A stretch of 64,000 bases of DNA from Mesocentrotus franciscanus (GCA_037976565.1 CP137672.1:31191218-31255217); one strand, 5' to 3'. Counted from the first letter of the stretch, positions 55,401 to 64,000 are shown. Made by a program: numbers and translations. Notes: generated by a model not told the origin, from the letters alone.

Positions 55401-58400
55401 GAATTTCTAAAATGTGCAAAAGTTTCTTGCGGTTAAAATGGCTGCCATGTACAATTCACGAAAGTTTCATTTTAAAATTTTGTTTTAGAGTAGTCAAATA
55501 AACTAACCCTTATGTTGAATCTCCTCTTTTGTTCAGCTGAAATATGAGATAACTTCCCTCCTCCTCTTTCCTGTAAACAACACAAGAACAAATCATATCA
55601 AGATTAAAGTATTAGGTAACTTTGCTTCTGATTCTAAACAAAATCCTGGATTTAGCTTATGCATGATGCTGCAATCATAATTATAAACCTTTAAGTCAGA
55701 AATGAATCCCATGACTTTTACAAGCCAAATCGCATGTTTGATTATCAAGATATTTATGATTGGAATTCGAGATTTCAAAAAAAGTTTCCCAACAGTTTTT
55801 ATAACACTAGTCTATTTGGGAAAATGAGTATGGTAAAAACCGGTCACTCAAAGATTTTTACTTTCTTGAAGCACTTCATGATATTTTGAAGCGCAATTTT
55901 TTTAGGGCTTCAATATTACACCATATCACAGACACTGATAACAGGCAGGGCGATGCATCTCAGATTTGTAAAACTGGAAACATTGTTTAACAATGCCTTT
56001 CAGAATGACTATAGCAAAGCCATTAAAGTCTCTTTGAAAAGTTTATGAATGGTTAAACAAATGAATAGGGGAAAAATTGTAAAAGAAGTACTTTGACATA
56101 CCCAGTAATGGTTACCCCCCGAAATGATGAAGACCCTTTTTCAATATTTCAATTCCTTTCCCTTCTTTCTTCCCACTCTTAGAACCTCAGTATTTCAATA
56201 AAATTGATCTATAGTTATTACTGTTGCTAACTTGCTATGAATATGTTTCAACATGTCTTTTTCACATTGTAAATTCTACTGTAATTTATTCAGCCTGCTA
56301 ATGTTTTTTTTTTTTTAGTCCAGTGAAATAAATACCATTTCAATTCGAAATAAATATGATGAGGGTCACCGTCGTGACCGGGAAATTATGAAATCAAAAT
56401 TTAAACAACTTTTCATTTATTTTTGTCCTATTCACACTATGTACATATTTACCCAATACCGGTACTTAAATAGTGAAGATAAAGGTGCAAGATGCAATGC
56501 AAGTCAAACACAACGGCCCAAATTCACAAAGGAGGTTTAAATTTAACCCATGGTTTAAATCTTCATTTGCATAACCCATGGTCTAAAACTAGCGCAAGAT
56601 AAGCACGACACAGTCAGAGGTCCAATATTAGGCGCGCAAGGCAAGGTATGCTTAATTTGCGCTAATTTTAAATCATGGGTTATGTAAATGAGGGTTTAAA
56701 CCATGGGTTAAATTTGAACCTCCTTTGTGAATTCAGGCCAACATGACAGTAATAAGTTTTAGATGAGACGCAATGATAAAAACAGAAAACAATATGCTTT
56801 GTAAAGAAAAATTTCAGTTTCCTGAAATGTGCAGGAAGGAGATATTATAAATGATGAATAAACCTGATTTCTCCAAAAAATTAAAATCATAAAATTAAAA
56901 CCATAAAATGTGGGAGGTCTCCTCTCTTGAAACACTTTGTATCTTTTCAAAAGCAGACTTTTTCTTGCATTCTGAAATACAATTTAAAACATGTACGTGT
57001 AGATAAAGGTGAAAGAATAAATCACTGGTATTCCTCTCAAAAAGTAATATTGAATCACACAATGCAGGAACTCATACAAATGATCATCTTTAAATTCTCA
57101 TGATTCATGTGTTTGAAATACATAATTTAAATTCTTTTATTTTTAATCATATGTGCTTATAGAAAAATGCAAACACCAGTGAAAGAAGTATAAACCTGGA
57201 AACTGCAGAAACAAAAACAAAGGAACATAATGAATAATAAGAAAAACTTCCTGAGGGGTATGGGAAGGGGAGTTCACTAAGAAAATGATTCATTTAGACA
57301 GTTTTTTCATTTTAGTTTTTAATGTTAGTCCATATCCAATGCTAATTCATGTATATCCCATTTAAATTATTCATTTAAAGAGAAGTTCACTCTGCAGACG
57401 TTTGTCATACCAAAAAAGGGAAGCATCATCATAATACTTAGAATGTCATGTGCAATAATGAAATTGGGTAATTAAAAAAAAAGAATCAAAATTATTAAAT
57501 TGTGCATTAATTATCAAATTTTGTCCAATCACAGCATCAGATTATTTCACATGTGCATTAAACATAAGGTTAAACCTCCTTTAACAACCACCTGTCTGTA
57601 AAGAACATTCTCTTTTCTTTATTTCTTTATTTTTTTCCTTTGAAACAATGTTTCTCATTCAAACTAGAAAACCCATTCATACAGACTACCTGCCTATAAA
57701 GAGTTTTTTCTCCCTCCCTAACCCCTCGAGCATTCTTTTAATACATCCAGGTTAACTGTACTACAAATTATTGAAGAATAAAATGAATCCATTTCCCTGT
57801 AATGTAGATGCTTGGAAAAAATTGTAAATGAAATATAGAGGGGAAAGGTTAATTCAATTTGTTTTAAATTGTAAGAGCAAAATTTAACCCCTTCCCATCT
57901 CAGGGTTGCATGATGATGATCACAAACATAAAGGCTAAAGAAAGCTAAGTCAGATGTTGACAAGAGTGGGGAAAGCACTACAATATAACATGCCATGAAC
58001 ATCAACACATTGCAATGACACAGCAAATCAAAACTCAAAACAGGGCTCGACATCAATAAGTTGCTCTGACACCCACCCTCAATGCAAGTAGAGGAGGGGA
58101 GAGTTGCGACACATGCACATTTGCACACTCAAAGATCAATTCATAGAGCATACAATCCTTGTGAAACGAACTATTGGGAGCTCCATGAATTTTTGTCCTA
58201 CATATAAGTATGCGTACACATGTCACAACTTTATCTGTTCTAGCTATGGGAATCCTCTTTTGACCAATTTTCATTCTGAATGCATAAACCTAAACGTAGG
58301 GATATCAGTTGGTTTTGTTCATTCAGAGTGAAAAACAGACCCAAATATGGTTGGGACTCGATACATTATGTGCAATACAAAGCCTGAAATACAGTGGAAA

Positions 58401-61400
58401 GAGTCTGAAATTCAGCATCAGCCTAAAAACTGGCATCCATATAAAACGTAAATTACAAGTATTTGTCTTTTCAATATTTTTTCGGGGATTTGACAATTTT
58501 GCACAATGACTTGTTGATTGAACATTGCTTCATCCATGATAAGGTAATATAATACTGAGATATGGAAATATTGTCAAACTGATGAACATATACACTGTAT
58601 CTATAGCAAATCTGCATTTTCCCAGACATACAGTTGCCCATGCCAAACAGCCTGATATCTCACTTTCGTGAGCCTAGCTTTGGGTTCCCAAGCCCACAGA
58701 GCAACTGCTAAAGTCGAGCCCTACCTAAAAGAATGAGATGCCGTCCCAAAAAACTAAGGAGAACACAAAAAGAGTTGAGCAGGCAAATCATTAAGAATAG
58801 AGTCCCTTAATTCTTTGCCTACCTCTTCCTTTGGCGACATGTTCACATCACTCATGCTCTGTATGTATGAAGAGAGACACAGACAGGGTGGGGGTAGGGG
58901 AGGGGAAGGGTAGGGGTACAGTGGGGGCACGATGGGGTATGGTTGGGGTAGGGTAGGGGTATGGTAAGGGGTTGGGTAGGGGTAGGGTAGGAAATGGTGG
59001 GGAAACGGTGGGGGTAGGGTAGGGTAGGGATAGGGTTGGGATATGATGAAGGTAGGGGTACAGTGGGGGTAGGGTAGGGTACGATAGGGATATATGTTGG
59101 GGTAGGGGTATGGTGGGGAATGGTTTGGGGACAGTAGGGGTAGAGTAGGGATACAGTGGGGTACGGTGGGGGTACGGTTGTGGTAGGGTAAGAGTATGGT
59201 GGTGGTATGATGGGGTACGATGGGGATATAAGTTGGGGGTATGGGAATGGTTTGGATACAGTGGGGTACAGTAGGGGTACAGTGGGGTAGGGTACAGTGG
59301 GGTAGGGTAAGGGTATGGTAGGGGTACCGTGGGGTACAGTGGGGTACAATGGGGATATAAGTTGGGAGAAGGGGAATGGTGGGGTAGGGTGAGAGATACG
59401 GTGGGGTGGGGTAGGAGTAAGGGAGACTCGTTACTCTCTAATCATAACATGACATAATAAGTGTTTCCTAACTCCTCAGGCTCTTTCACACTTACATAAA
59501 GCTAGAAACCGAAACAGGATCTATTTTTATATTGTATTTTAAAACTCGTCAAACATTACTTTTTTCATCCCACTGCGCATTCATTTACAGGTTAAATAGA
59601 ATGCTGTGGTAAACATCAGTTTCCAACATCAAATGTGAATGAGCCATTATTTAGACAACCGGTTTGGCTAGTTTTCGAGATTTCACCAAAAAATGAGGAA
59701 TGTTCACATAATTTTGCAGCTGCCAAGTAACTCTTTCATTATGCATTTTGCATGTTCATACATGTTGTGTATTTGGGTAAGCAGCTGTAATCTACATCCT
59801 AGCAATCTATCTAAAAGGCAGATTAGGTCACTCTATATAATGAAGAAAACAAAACAACATTACACCTTGGAAATCTTTACAGGGTATTCCTATCCTAAAC
59901 ATATAGATACAATATATGATATTTGACAGGACAAGCCATATCTACATTTCACGCCATGAATAAATAAAACTAACAGATAATGGTCACTATAAAGTTGTAT
60001 AAATCTACGATGAAAAATTCATCCCATTTGTTACCTGTCTTGTTTTGACAGCATCGACTGTCAGAACAAAACTGGCAACATTTGGAATAGTCAAAGTCTA
60101 TTTCTACTAATGATGGATGGATAGCATGACTAAAGTAGGAAAGTTTGCATAAGAATTTTTCAGGGATAGATAATATCACCGCAAGAGCATGATGGCTAAA
60201 ACTGTTATTTCTGTCAGTTGATAGTGACAGAGAACTAGAATTGTGCAATTTGAATTTAAGGTAAATGGCTAGTCTTGAGTTTACATGTGAATCTTCTTTT
60301 TATCAAGTGTCACGTATCCAGTGCACATTATAGGAACAATACAAGAAAGCTATGCAAGGGACTTGACAGTGGAATACTTCTATTGCATAGAGCAAAGTTC
60401 TGGCTTTTAGCATCCCACTTTTGACAATTGAACATCCATTTGTTACAAACTCTTAGCAATGTTCATTTCTAGAGAAATGCTGAGCAACAGTCAAATTGAT
60501 TTTTATTTTAATTTAGTGTGTAAACTGTAAGGGACTTCCCCATAACTTACTACGTGAAAATAACCCACTGTTAAAGCTAAAATGATGCTAGTATGCCTCT
60601 GTGAACGGAAGAAAGAATTCTGTCTTTGCGATTACTTACATCCATATCTTCAATGACGGACATTGGGCTTGGTGCGGACTGATGCTGATGGGCGTGGTAC
60701 TCAAAGAGAATGCTGGTAACGACACGGCGGTTCTTTCGCTGGCTCTATTTCTGAGAAAATGATTAGCAGATCAAAGAGTATGATTAGAAAAGACATGTGC
60801 AGTTAATCAAGTTTATGTTGGAGGGAGGGGAGATGAAGTGGGGGAGTGGGAGTGTGGGTGAGAGAGGAAGGAAGGAAAATTGACTATGGTTCTCCCAAAG
60901 GATGGACTGTTTACTTACAGAATTATAACAATTCTAATTGAATATTTAATTATACAAATTTCTTATCAAAAATTGCAACATAAAAGCAGACCAAATGTAA
61001 TTTTGTTTCACATATCTAATGGTTTGTTAGTACAGAGAGGTAGTGTCATATCAAACCTTACATTATAGGATGGCAAAGGATTACAAAATCAGAAATCCAC
61101 ACAAAACTTGGAATTGCTTTTTTTTCTTCCAATAAACATTTCTTTTCTTTCATGCATTAGCTTACATACAATAAATATATAACAGTATTTATTGATTTGA
61201 TTTTCTTTCCTACAGGAATGCTGCACAAACTGGGACAGTTCATTCACTGTGATACTCCACTGTGATGCAATGCCTTAAGACTTAAACAAGTCGTTTGCCT
61301 TAGTATTAGAATGAAAAGCAAGATAAATATAATTTTGACTCACTTTGCATGCATTTGCTCGACTGAGCAATAGCACTGGTTGCTAAGGTGATCACGGGGC

Positions 61401-63179
61401 TAGCCGTTGTTGCATTGTTGGATGACTGCGGGGATGTAAATACCGGCAAGCGATGATGTGAAGAATCCCGCTGTTGGAGGCCGGGGAGTCTGCATTTTTG
61501 GTGGCTCACTCGACTGAAGAAAAAAAAGTAATGTATTTAAAGGGTTGTTGAAAACATATAGCATCAAACAGGCAGTTTCAAAGAACAATGTCAGCAATTG
61601 GTAATACACTGTATCAGCATAGCAAGCTACTCCAAAGACCACATATGCACCTGCAACAATTGCTCTGCAGCAGCTTCCTGCACTAACCAAATTCCCAATT
61701 TCAATCCTGGACCCTACACTATACCTAATCCTTATCCTAACCTTAAACCTATCCTAAATCCAAACTGCAACCCTAACCCTAACCCTATAAAGCCTAGAGC
61801 GATTGTCGCCTGAGAAAATATTGAATCATCCCCAGGATATATCATATCTTTTTGAGCTTTGATAGGGGAGTAACTTATTTGGGCCTGCTTCTAGCCCACA
61901 TGGGTACATGAAACATTATTGAAATAATTCTGAACTCACCACCATCTTAATGGGGTAGTTCCTTATTTTGGGCTTTTGGGGCTTGTTTTAAGCCCAAGTG
62001 GAAACACAAATCATAAGGAAAATGTTTTTAACTCACCAACATCTTGATGGGGGTGTTGCTTATTTTGGGCTTGTTACTAGCCACTGTAATAGGACTAGAA
62101 GCCAAGGCAAGTGAGAGGGCGCTGGCCTGGGTGCTTGGGATTGCCTTTGTAGAGGGTCTAGGTTCTGACTTGACCTGCTGAAAGACAACCGTCCGAACAG
62201 GGGTACAGGAGCCACCTTCTGGCCGTATTGAAATGCTGGCTGGTGATGTATCGTATTTGCCTATGTAAGGTTTAAGAACAGAATAAATTTTCAATTTCAT
62301 TTTTCACAGTCAGAGGTACTAATCTCCAATGATGTAAGCATAGCAAAGCTTCAGACATTCAAAGTCAAATAAATGCAATTTAATGCAATTATTTAGCAAA
62401 ATTATATAATCTGTAGAAATAGATTCAGAAAAAGAGGATTGTTCCCCATATCAACAAGATTGTTTTTTTTCTCTTTATTTTAATCTAAGAAAATGCCAAA
62501 AAGAGAGAAATCAAGAAGCAATAAATACCTGCTCCTTCTGCTAGGAGCTGAGTAAGAAGGGCCGTGCTGCTGGATGAAGTACTGGTCTTTCCAATTTCAC
62601 TCTTGGCCATAACCATAACCGGTGCTGGTTCAGGAGCTGGCGGCGCGGTGCAATCTTGGCGGTATCTTGGGCTTAATGACTTGCTTAGGTTTGGTAGCTT
62701 GCTTCAGACCAACTCCTGCTACAGGCTTGGTATGTAGCTTAAAGGTGGTCTTGGATCTAGTGTCGGCGTTGTTCAGGTCTGGTGAGGGAGCGCATTTGGT
62801 TGCAGGGAGGTGATGGTGATTGGAGTCGCCAGTGAGATTGAAGGCTGTCCAGTAGTAAACTGTATCGTTTGTAGCGTTTGGACCTGCCCATCTTGTTGTG
62901 GTTGTTGCTGCTGCTGCTGCAGCTGCTGTGCCAGGGATTGGGTTTGTGCAAAAGTGGTTGACTGGTTTTGAAAGTTCTTTGCACCAGAAATGGTAGCCAT
63001 TTGAGAAAGTCCTGTGGTAGCAATAAAATTGCGACCAAGAATTTGAGTAAGGACAGGTTTATTGTCTCTTCCAGATGTAGTCATACCCTGCAGAAGGGTT
63101 TGCTGTTGTTGGGGCTGTTGTTGTAACCTCTGCTGCTGCAGCTGCTGTTGTTGTTGCTGTTGTTGCTGTTGTTGCTGTT

Positions 63180-63213
<34 letters not shown>

Positions 63214-63318
63214 AATCAGCTTTTGCTGTCGCTGATTTTTTTGCCTTTGTCGCCTCTGCTGGGCCTGCTGCTGCTTCTGCTGCTGCTGCTGCTGTTGCTG
63301 TTGCTTTTGTTGTTCAAG

Positions 63319-63350
<32 letters not shown>

Positions 63351-64000
63351 GCTGTTGCTGCTGCTGTTGCTGTTGCTGTCTTTGTTGCTGTTGCTGTCTT
63401 TGTTGCTGTTGTTGCTGACTATTTTGCAAGAGCTCACCAGCAGAGACATGTTTGGCAACCTCCTGCAACAACTTCAGTGCCTGTGTCTGTTGGACGGTCA
63501 GACCTGTGACATTGAGGATCCACTCAACCCCTGAGCCTGTTGCTGTTGCTGCTGTTTCTGAACCTGGGCCAGGGTGGACGTTAGTGTGTTCAGGAGCTGT
63601 CGAGCTTTTGCCTGCGTCTCGTTATTCACACTGGCAAACACATCCGGTGTTTGGGATTGTGCTTGCAGTTGCTGCTGTGGCAATTGCAATGTCTGTGCCG
63701 TGTTGCCTCCCTGGAGCATACTTCCATTCTGACTGCTTTGCAGCAACTGACCATCCTGTGTGAGGTTATGAGTCTGTAAGCTATTTGTCGGTAAACTGCT
63801 ACTTCTCTGCATTGAGGCTGTCCTTGATTGGGGTTTCTGCTGCTGTTGCTGGTTCAGTGCGTTTACAGTCTGTAAGGTTATAGGGGTAACAGTTTGTAGC
63901 TTGCTACTCCCTGCTGCAGCTTGGTTGGTAGATGAATCTTTAGCCTGCTGTTGCATGGCAAACCGAGGACTGATTTGGTTGATCTGTACCTGCAGAGGCA
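49492..64000 (-). CDS. MLXIP: Mondo (MLXIP/MLXIPL, ChREBP family) bHLH-leucine-zipper transcription factor, N-terminus off window
   Basis: Sugar-responsive transcription factor that pairs with Mlx on carbohydrate response elements and shuttles between cytoplasm and nucleus. Eleven exons, from 62529-64000 (open at the window edge) down to 49492-49607. C-terminal half: basic region HISAEQKRRFNIR (His, Glu and Arg contacts of class B bHLH), loop-helix SGFDTLNSMIPSLAQ, zipper VEYTKKLQSDRRHMKEE, then the Mondo-specific domain (GVPVTRQRVDMMRDVFDEYV, THNWKFWIFSIIIRPLFESF, SWLDQHCSL, SILSDPTQIP). Near-identical blocks occur in human MLXIP. Upstream is a Gln/Ser/Thr-rich region with long polyQ. The glucose-sensing N-terminal region is beyond base 64000. 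About five one-base shifts are needed in the central exons. One Mondo gene is expected in invertebrates. Confidence 0.93.
49701..51157 (+). repeat. 81-bp minisatellite, 18 units, in the last Mondo intron
   Basis: ATATCATCTG recurs at 49701, 49782, 49863, 49943, 50024 and then every 81 bp to 51077. One unit is 80 bp (GGG for GGGG). Each unit is itself an imperfect palindrome: TTGGAGCCACCAGGGCCTTAA against TTAATGTCCTTCTGGTTCCA. Two sub-types (ccaaacaaggaatatc and ccacacaggggatatc) alternate in the first half. Because 81 is a multiple of 3, a 410-codon frame stays open on +, antisense to Mondo; it is not evidence of a protein. Confidence 0.97.
51265..51394 (-). CDS. MLXIP: Mondo exon, C-terminal domain core
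   Basis: FSIIIRPLFESFNSTVSTSS, NEELTRSVRSWLDQHC, SLLTLRP. It corresponds to human FSIIIKPLFESFKGMVSTSS and SWLDQHCSLPILRP. Phase 0 in, phase 1 out, donor GTGAGT. Confidence 0.96.
51756..51879 (-). CDS. MLXIP: Mondo exon, start of the C-terminal Mondo/DCD domain
   Basis: SESQSQLPASGVPVTRQR, VDMMRDVFDEYVRERT, THNWKFWI. It matches human LLPATGVPVTRRQFDHMKDM. I chose the acceptor gatcag at 51880-51885 on the minus strand because it completes the phase-2 codon; a nearer cag at 51864 would break the frame. Confidence 0.95.
52397..53098. mobile_element. 702-bp TA-flanked transposon, non-autonomous
   Basis: The left end CCGTATTTGCCGGCGATAAG GCCGCA and the right end TGCGGCCTTTACGCCGGCAA ATACGG are inverse, each flanked by TA (52395-52396, 53099-53100). 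The TA duplication suggests Tc1/mariner/pogo-type transposition. The interior has a poly-A run (about 52464-52493), small open frames without transposase likeness, and subterminal GGATAGGCCGCACC copies. Confidence 0.8.
53101..53640. repeat. Dispersed repeat, second copy near 39577-39860
   Basis: Shared words with 39577-39860 include caggttcaagaatgtagcca, ctttatactcatattgtaga, ttttagcttgtgcattagtg and gttcattatcctattgtgac ttaacc. It contains an inner palindrome GGTTAAGTCACAAT / ATTGTGACTTAACC. The 702-bp element sits directly at its left end. Confidence 0.7.
53722..53821 (-). CDS. MLXIP: Mondo exon, leucine zipper
   Basis: VEYTKKLQSDRRHMKEEINT then LKQEIAGLHTDI, a heptad-patterned zipper matching EYI.KLQQER in vertebrates. 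The acceptor is gtcttgtag and the donor GTAAGC, with a phase-2 exit. Confidence 0.93.
54395..54482 (-). CDS. MLXIP: Mondo exon, helix 1-loop-helix 2
   Basis: SGFDTLNSMIPSLAQNSSAK then ISKANMLVK, aligned with human MLXIPL GFDTLHGLVSTLSAQPSLKV. The acceptor is ctgtacag and the donor GTAAGT, with a phase-1 exit. Confidence 0.95.
54582..54775. repeat. Element with telomere-like CCCTAA core, copy 1
   Basis: cttgacaattgctttgtatc, then ctaaccctacccctaaccct aaccctatccctaagcctaa, then acaaaataaagcctcaagga tttgtcaccagagc. The same order appears at 61630-61815. Confidence 0.65.
55187..55343. mobile_element. Palindromic MITE, family A copy 3 (inverted)
   Basis: The ends are AGGCCCCTTTATCATAAAAC and GTTTTATGAAACAGGGCC. 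The middle is tgattggctgtgagaagatt and ataagctactgaaatc, the inverse of copies 1 and 2. Confidence 0.8.
55508..55570 (-). CDS. MLXIP: Mondo exon, bHLH basic region
   Basis: 21 codons, phase 0/0: ERGGGKLSHISAEQKRRF and NIR. HISAEQKRRFNI is the hallmark basic region of Mondo proteins. The acceptor is tgtttacag and the donor GTTAGT. Confidence 0.95.
55571..58822. other. Mondo intron, no gene inside
   Basis: Apart from the foldback at 56515-56739 I see AT-rich unique sequence. A minus frame at 57718-58128 resembles nothing known. Confidence 0.5.
56515..56739. mobile_element. Foldback element, family C
   Basis: GGCCCAAATTCACAAAGGAG, GTTTAAATTTAACCCATGG on the left; CCATGGGTTAAATTTGAACC TCCTTTGTGAATTCAGGCC on the right. 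Arms are about 75 bp with a 70-bp loop. Outer words (TTCACAAAG) resemble family B. Confidence 0.85.
58823..58858 (-). CDS. MLXIP: Mondo 36-bp microexon
   Basis: Twelve codons, phase 0/0, SMSDVNMSPKEE, between acceptor catacatacag and donor GTAGGC. It lies next to the GGGGTA minisatellite. Support comes only from splice sites, phase and plausibility. Confidence 0.55.
58870..59420 (+). repeat. GGGGTA-type minisatellite
   Basis: About 550 bp of short irregular repeats such as ggggtaggggta, ggggtacagt and ggggatatangttggggg. The minus-strand frame rich in Tyr-Pro-Thr is an artefact. G runs on + are frequent enough for G-quadruplex formation. Confidence 0.93.
60640..60750 (-). CDS. MLXIP: Mondo exon with an apparent one-base insertion
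   Basis: After acceptor cattttctcag the phase-1 frame reads IEPAKEPPCRYQHSL and would stop at TGA. Dropping one base of AAA (60703-60705 on +) continues as EYHAHQHQSAPSPMSVIEDM D with a phase-0 exit at GTAAGT, as required by the next exon. A shorter exon from acceptor atag (to 60744) avoids the shift but breaks the phase with its upstream neighbour. Confidence 0.6.
61344..61513 (-). CDS. MLXIP: Mondo exon with an apparent one-base insertion
   Basis: An excellent acceptor (tttttttcttcag) opens SSEPPKMQTPRPPTAGFFTS in phase 0. By about 61450 the open continuation is one base over, reading FTSPQSSNNATTASPVITLA and ending KCMQ in phase 1 before GTGAGT. One extra base within about 61430-61490 explains both the phase and the stop otherwise met (GGC TAG). 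Confidence 0.65.
61630..61815. repeat. Element with telomere-like CCCTAA core, copy 2
   Basis: caacaattgctctgcagcag, then tcctaaccttaaacctatcc, ccctaaccctaaccctataa agcctagagcgattgtcgcc. It has the same layout as 54582-54775. Confidence 0.65.
61860..62036 (-). repeat. Tandem degenerate copies of the 3' end of a Mondo exon
   Basis: On the minus strand, copy 1 (about 61933-62018) reads cccaaaataaggaactaccc cattaagatggtg then GTGAGT, mirroring the true exon end. A more decayed copy lies at about 61860-61920. The copies keep KIRNYPIKMV-like coding sense and a donor. They may be relics of exon duplication. Confidence 0.6.
62037..62260 (-). CDS. MLXIP: Mondo exon, Ser/Pro-rich
   Basis: The acceptor is ttacatag. 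The frame is KYDTSPASISIRPEGGSC, VRTVVFQQVKSEPRPSTK, and it ends KPKISNTPIKML before GTGAGT. Enters in phase 1, leaves in phase 0. Its 3' end and donor are echoed in two degenerate copies just downstream (61860-62036). Confidence 0.78.
62529..64000 (-). CDS. MLXIP: Mondo exon, polyQ-rich central region (partial, runs off window)
   Basis: Open on the minus strand to the window edge (VQINQISPRFAMQQQ at the edge). Gln-rich text follows to LAQVQKQQQQQQAQG. At the CCCC of 63528-63531 (GGGG in sense) one missing base switches to the frame VEWILNVTGLTVQQTQALKL, then long polyQ (about 63130-63420) and ITITSLQPN. Further shifts near 62785 and 62655 lead through PDLNNADTRSKTTFKL to APEPAPVMVMAKSEIGK and LLTQLLAEGA. 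The donor on the minus strand is GTATTT. Overall identity is firm; exact frame points are approximate. Confidence 0.75.
63125..63420 (-). repeat. CAG/CAA repeat encoding polyglutamine in Mondo
   Basis: Three Gln blocks interrupted by Arg, Lys and Ala-rich stretches. Codons are mixed CAA and CAG, which tends to stabilise length. The Leu-rich open frame on + is its shadow. Confidence 0.92.

Noticed and set aside
58852..59349. 165-codon Tyr-Pro-Thr-rich minus frame
   Set aside because: Translation of the GGGGTA minisatellite. The Mondo exon in this stretch uses only 58823-58858.
63148..63534. 128-codon polyleucine plus frame
   Set aside because: Antisense shadow of the Mondo polyQ tract.
1..64000. 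CRISPR array or bacterial-type operon
   Set aside because: The spaced arrays seen have unit or spacer patterns of eukaryotic satellites, and the genes are intron-bearing and animal in type.

Overview
The window looks like a marine deuterostome invertebrate nuclear genome, most likely an echinoderm. The evidence is the AT-rich intron-rich layout, tRNA-derived SINE fragments, many palindromic foldback elements, and invertebrate orthologues of vertebrate gene families. No prokaryotic or viral gene set was recognised. Three protein-coding genes are supported by exon-by-exon homology, canonical splice sites and matching intron phases. All other long reading frames look like shadows of repeats or of these genes.

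Region 1 (1-21.35 kb, + strand) holds the 3' part of a sodium/solute cotransporter of the SGLT (SLC5A) family: eight exons ending at a stop at 21154, with its 5' exons off the left edge. Its first visible intron is about 13 kb. It holds two clusters of a 13-bp GGCGAGATGTGTC-like motif, a 1.4-kb foldback element, SINEs, several tandem arrays, and a duplicated exon-like block with an intact 22-codon reading frame.

Region 2 (21.35-29 kb) has no recognised gene. It holds a 13-unit satellite (24.4-25.7 kb), a hAT-like element with 7-bp target duplication inserted into a degenerate tandem array (26.0-27.7 kb), and a large foldback element (27.7-28.3 kb).

Region 3 (about 29-43.2 kb, + strand) is an RNFT1/RNFT2-type gene, a multi-membrane-span RING E3 ligase of the ER, in eight coding exons. 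Its last codons are tandemly duplicated into the 3' UTR.

Region 4 (about 43.2-64 kb, - strand) is the C-terminal two thirds or so of the single invertebrate Mondo gene (MLXIP/MLXIPL, ChREBP family). It includes a polyglutamine-rich activation region, the bHLH-leucine zipper and the Mondo C-terminal (DCD/WMC) domain; the glucose-sensing N-terminus is off the right edge. Its last intron carries an 18-unit, 81-bp minisatellite. RNFT and Mondo are convergent.

The genes are not an operon. Functionally, a probable Na+/sugar importer lies near a sugar-responsive transcription factor, but proximity may be chance. All three genes need one-base shifts, several at G/C or A/T homopolymers, to stay in frame (about eight in total). 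This points to residual indel errors in a long-read assembly rather than three independent pseudogenes. I found no clear undescribed enzymatic or defence system. The most unusual features are the palindrome-derived minisatellite, the 13-bp motif clusters and the duplicated exon-like block. All comparisons with other proteins are from memory, without database searches.
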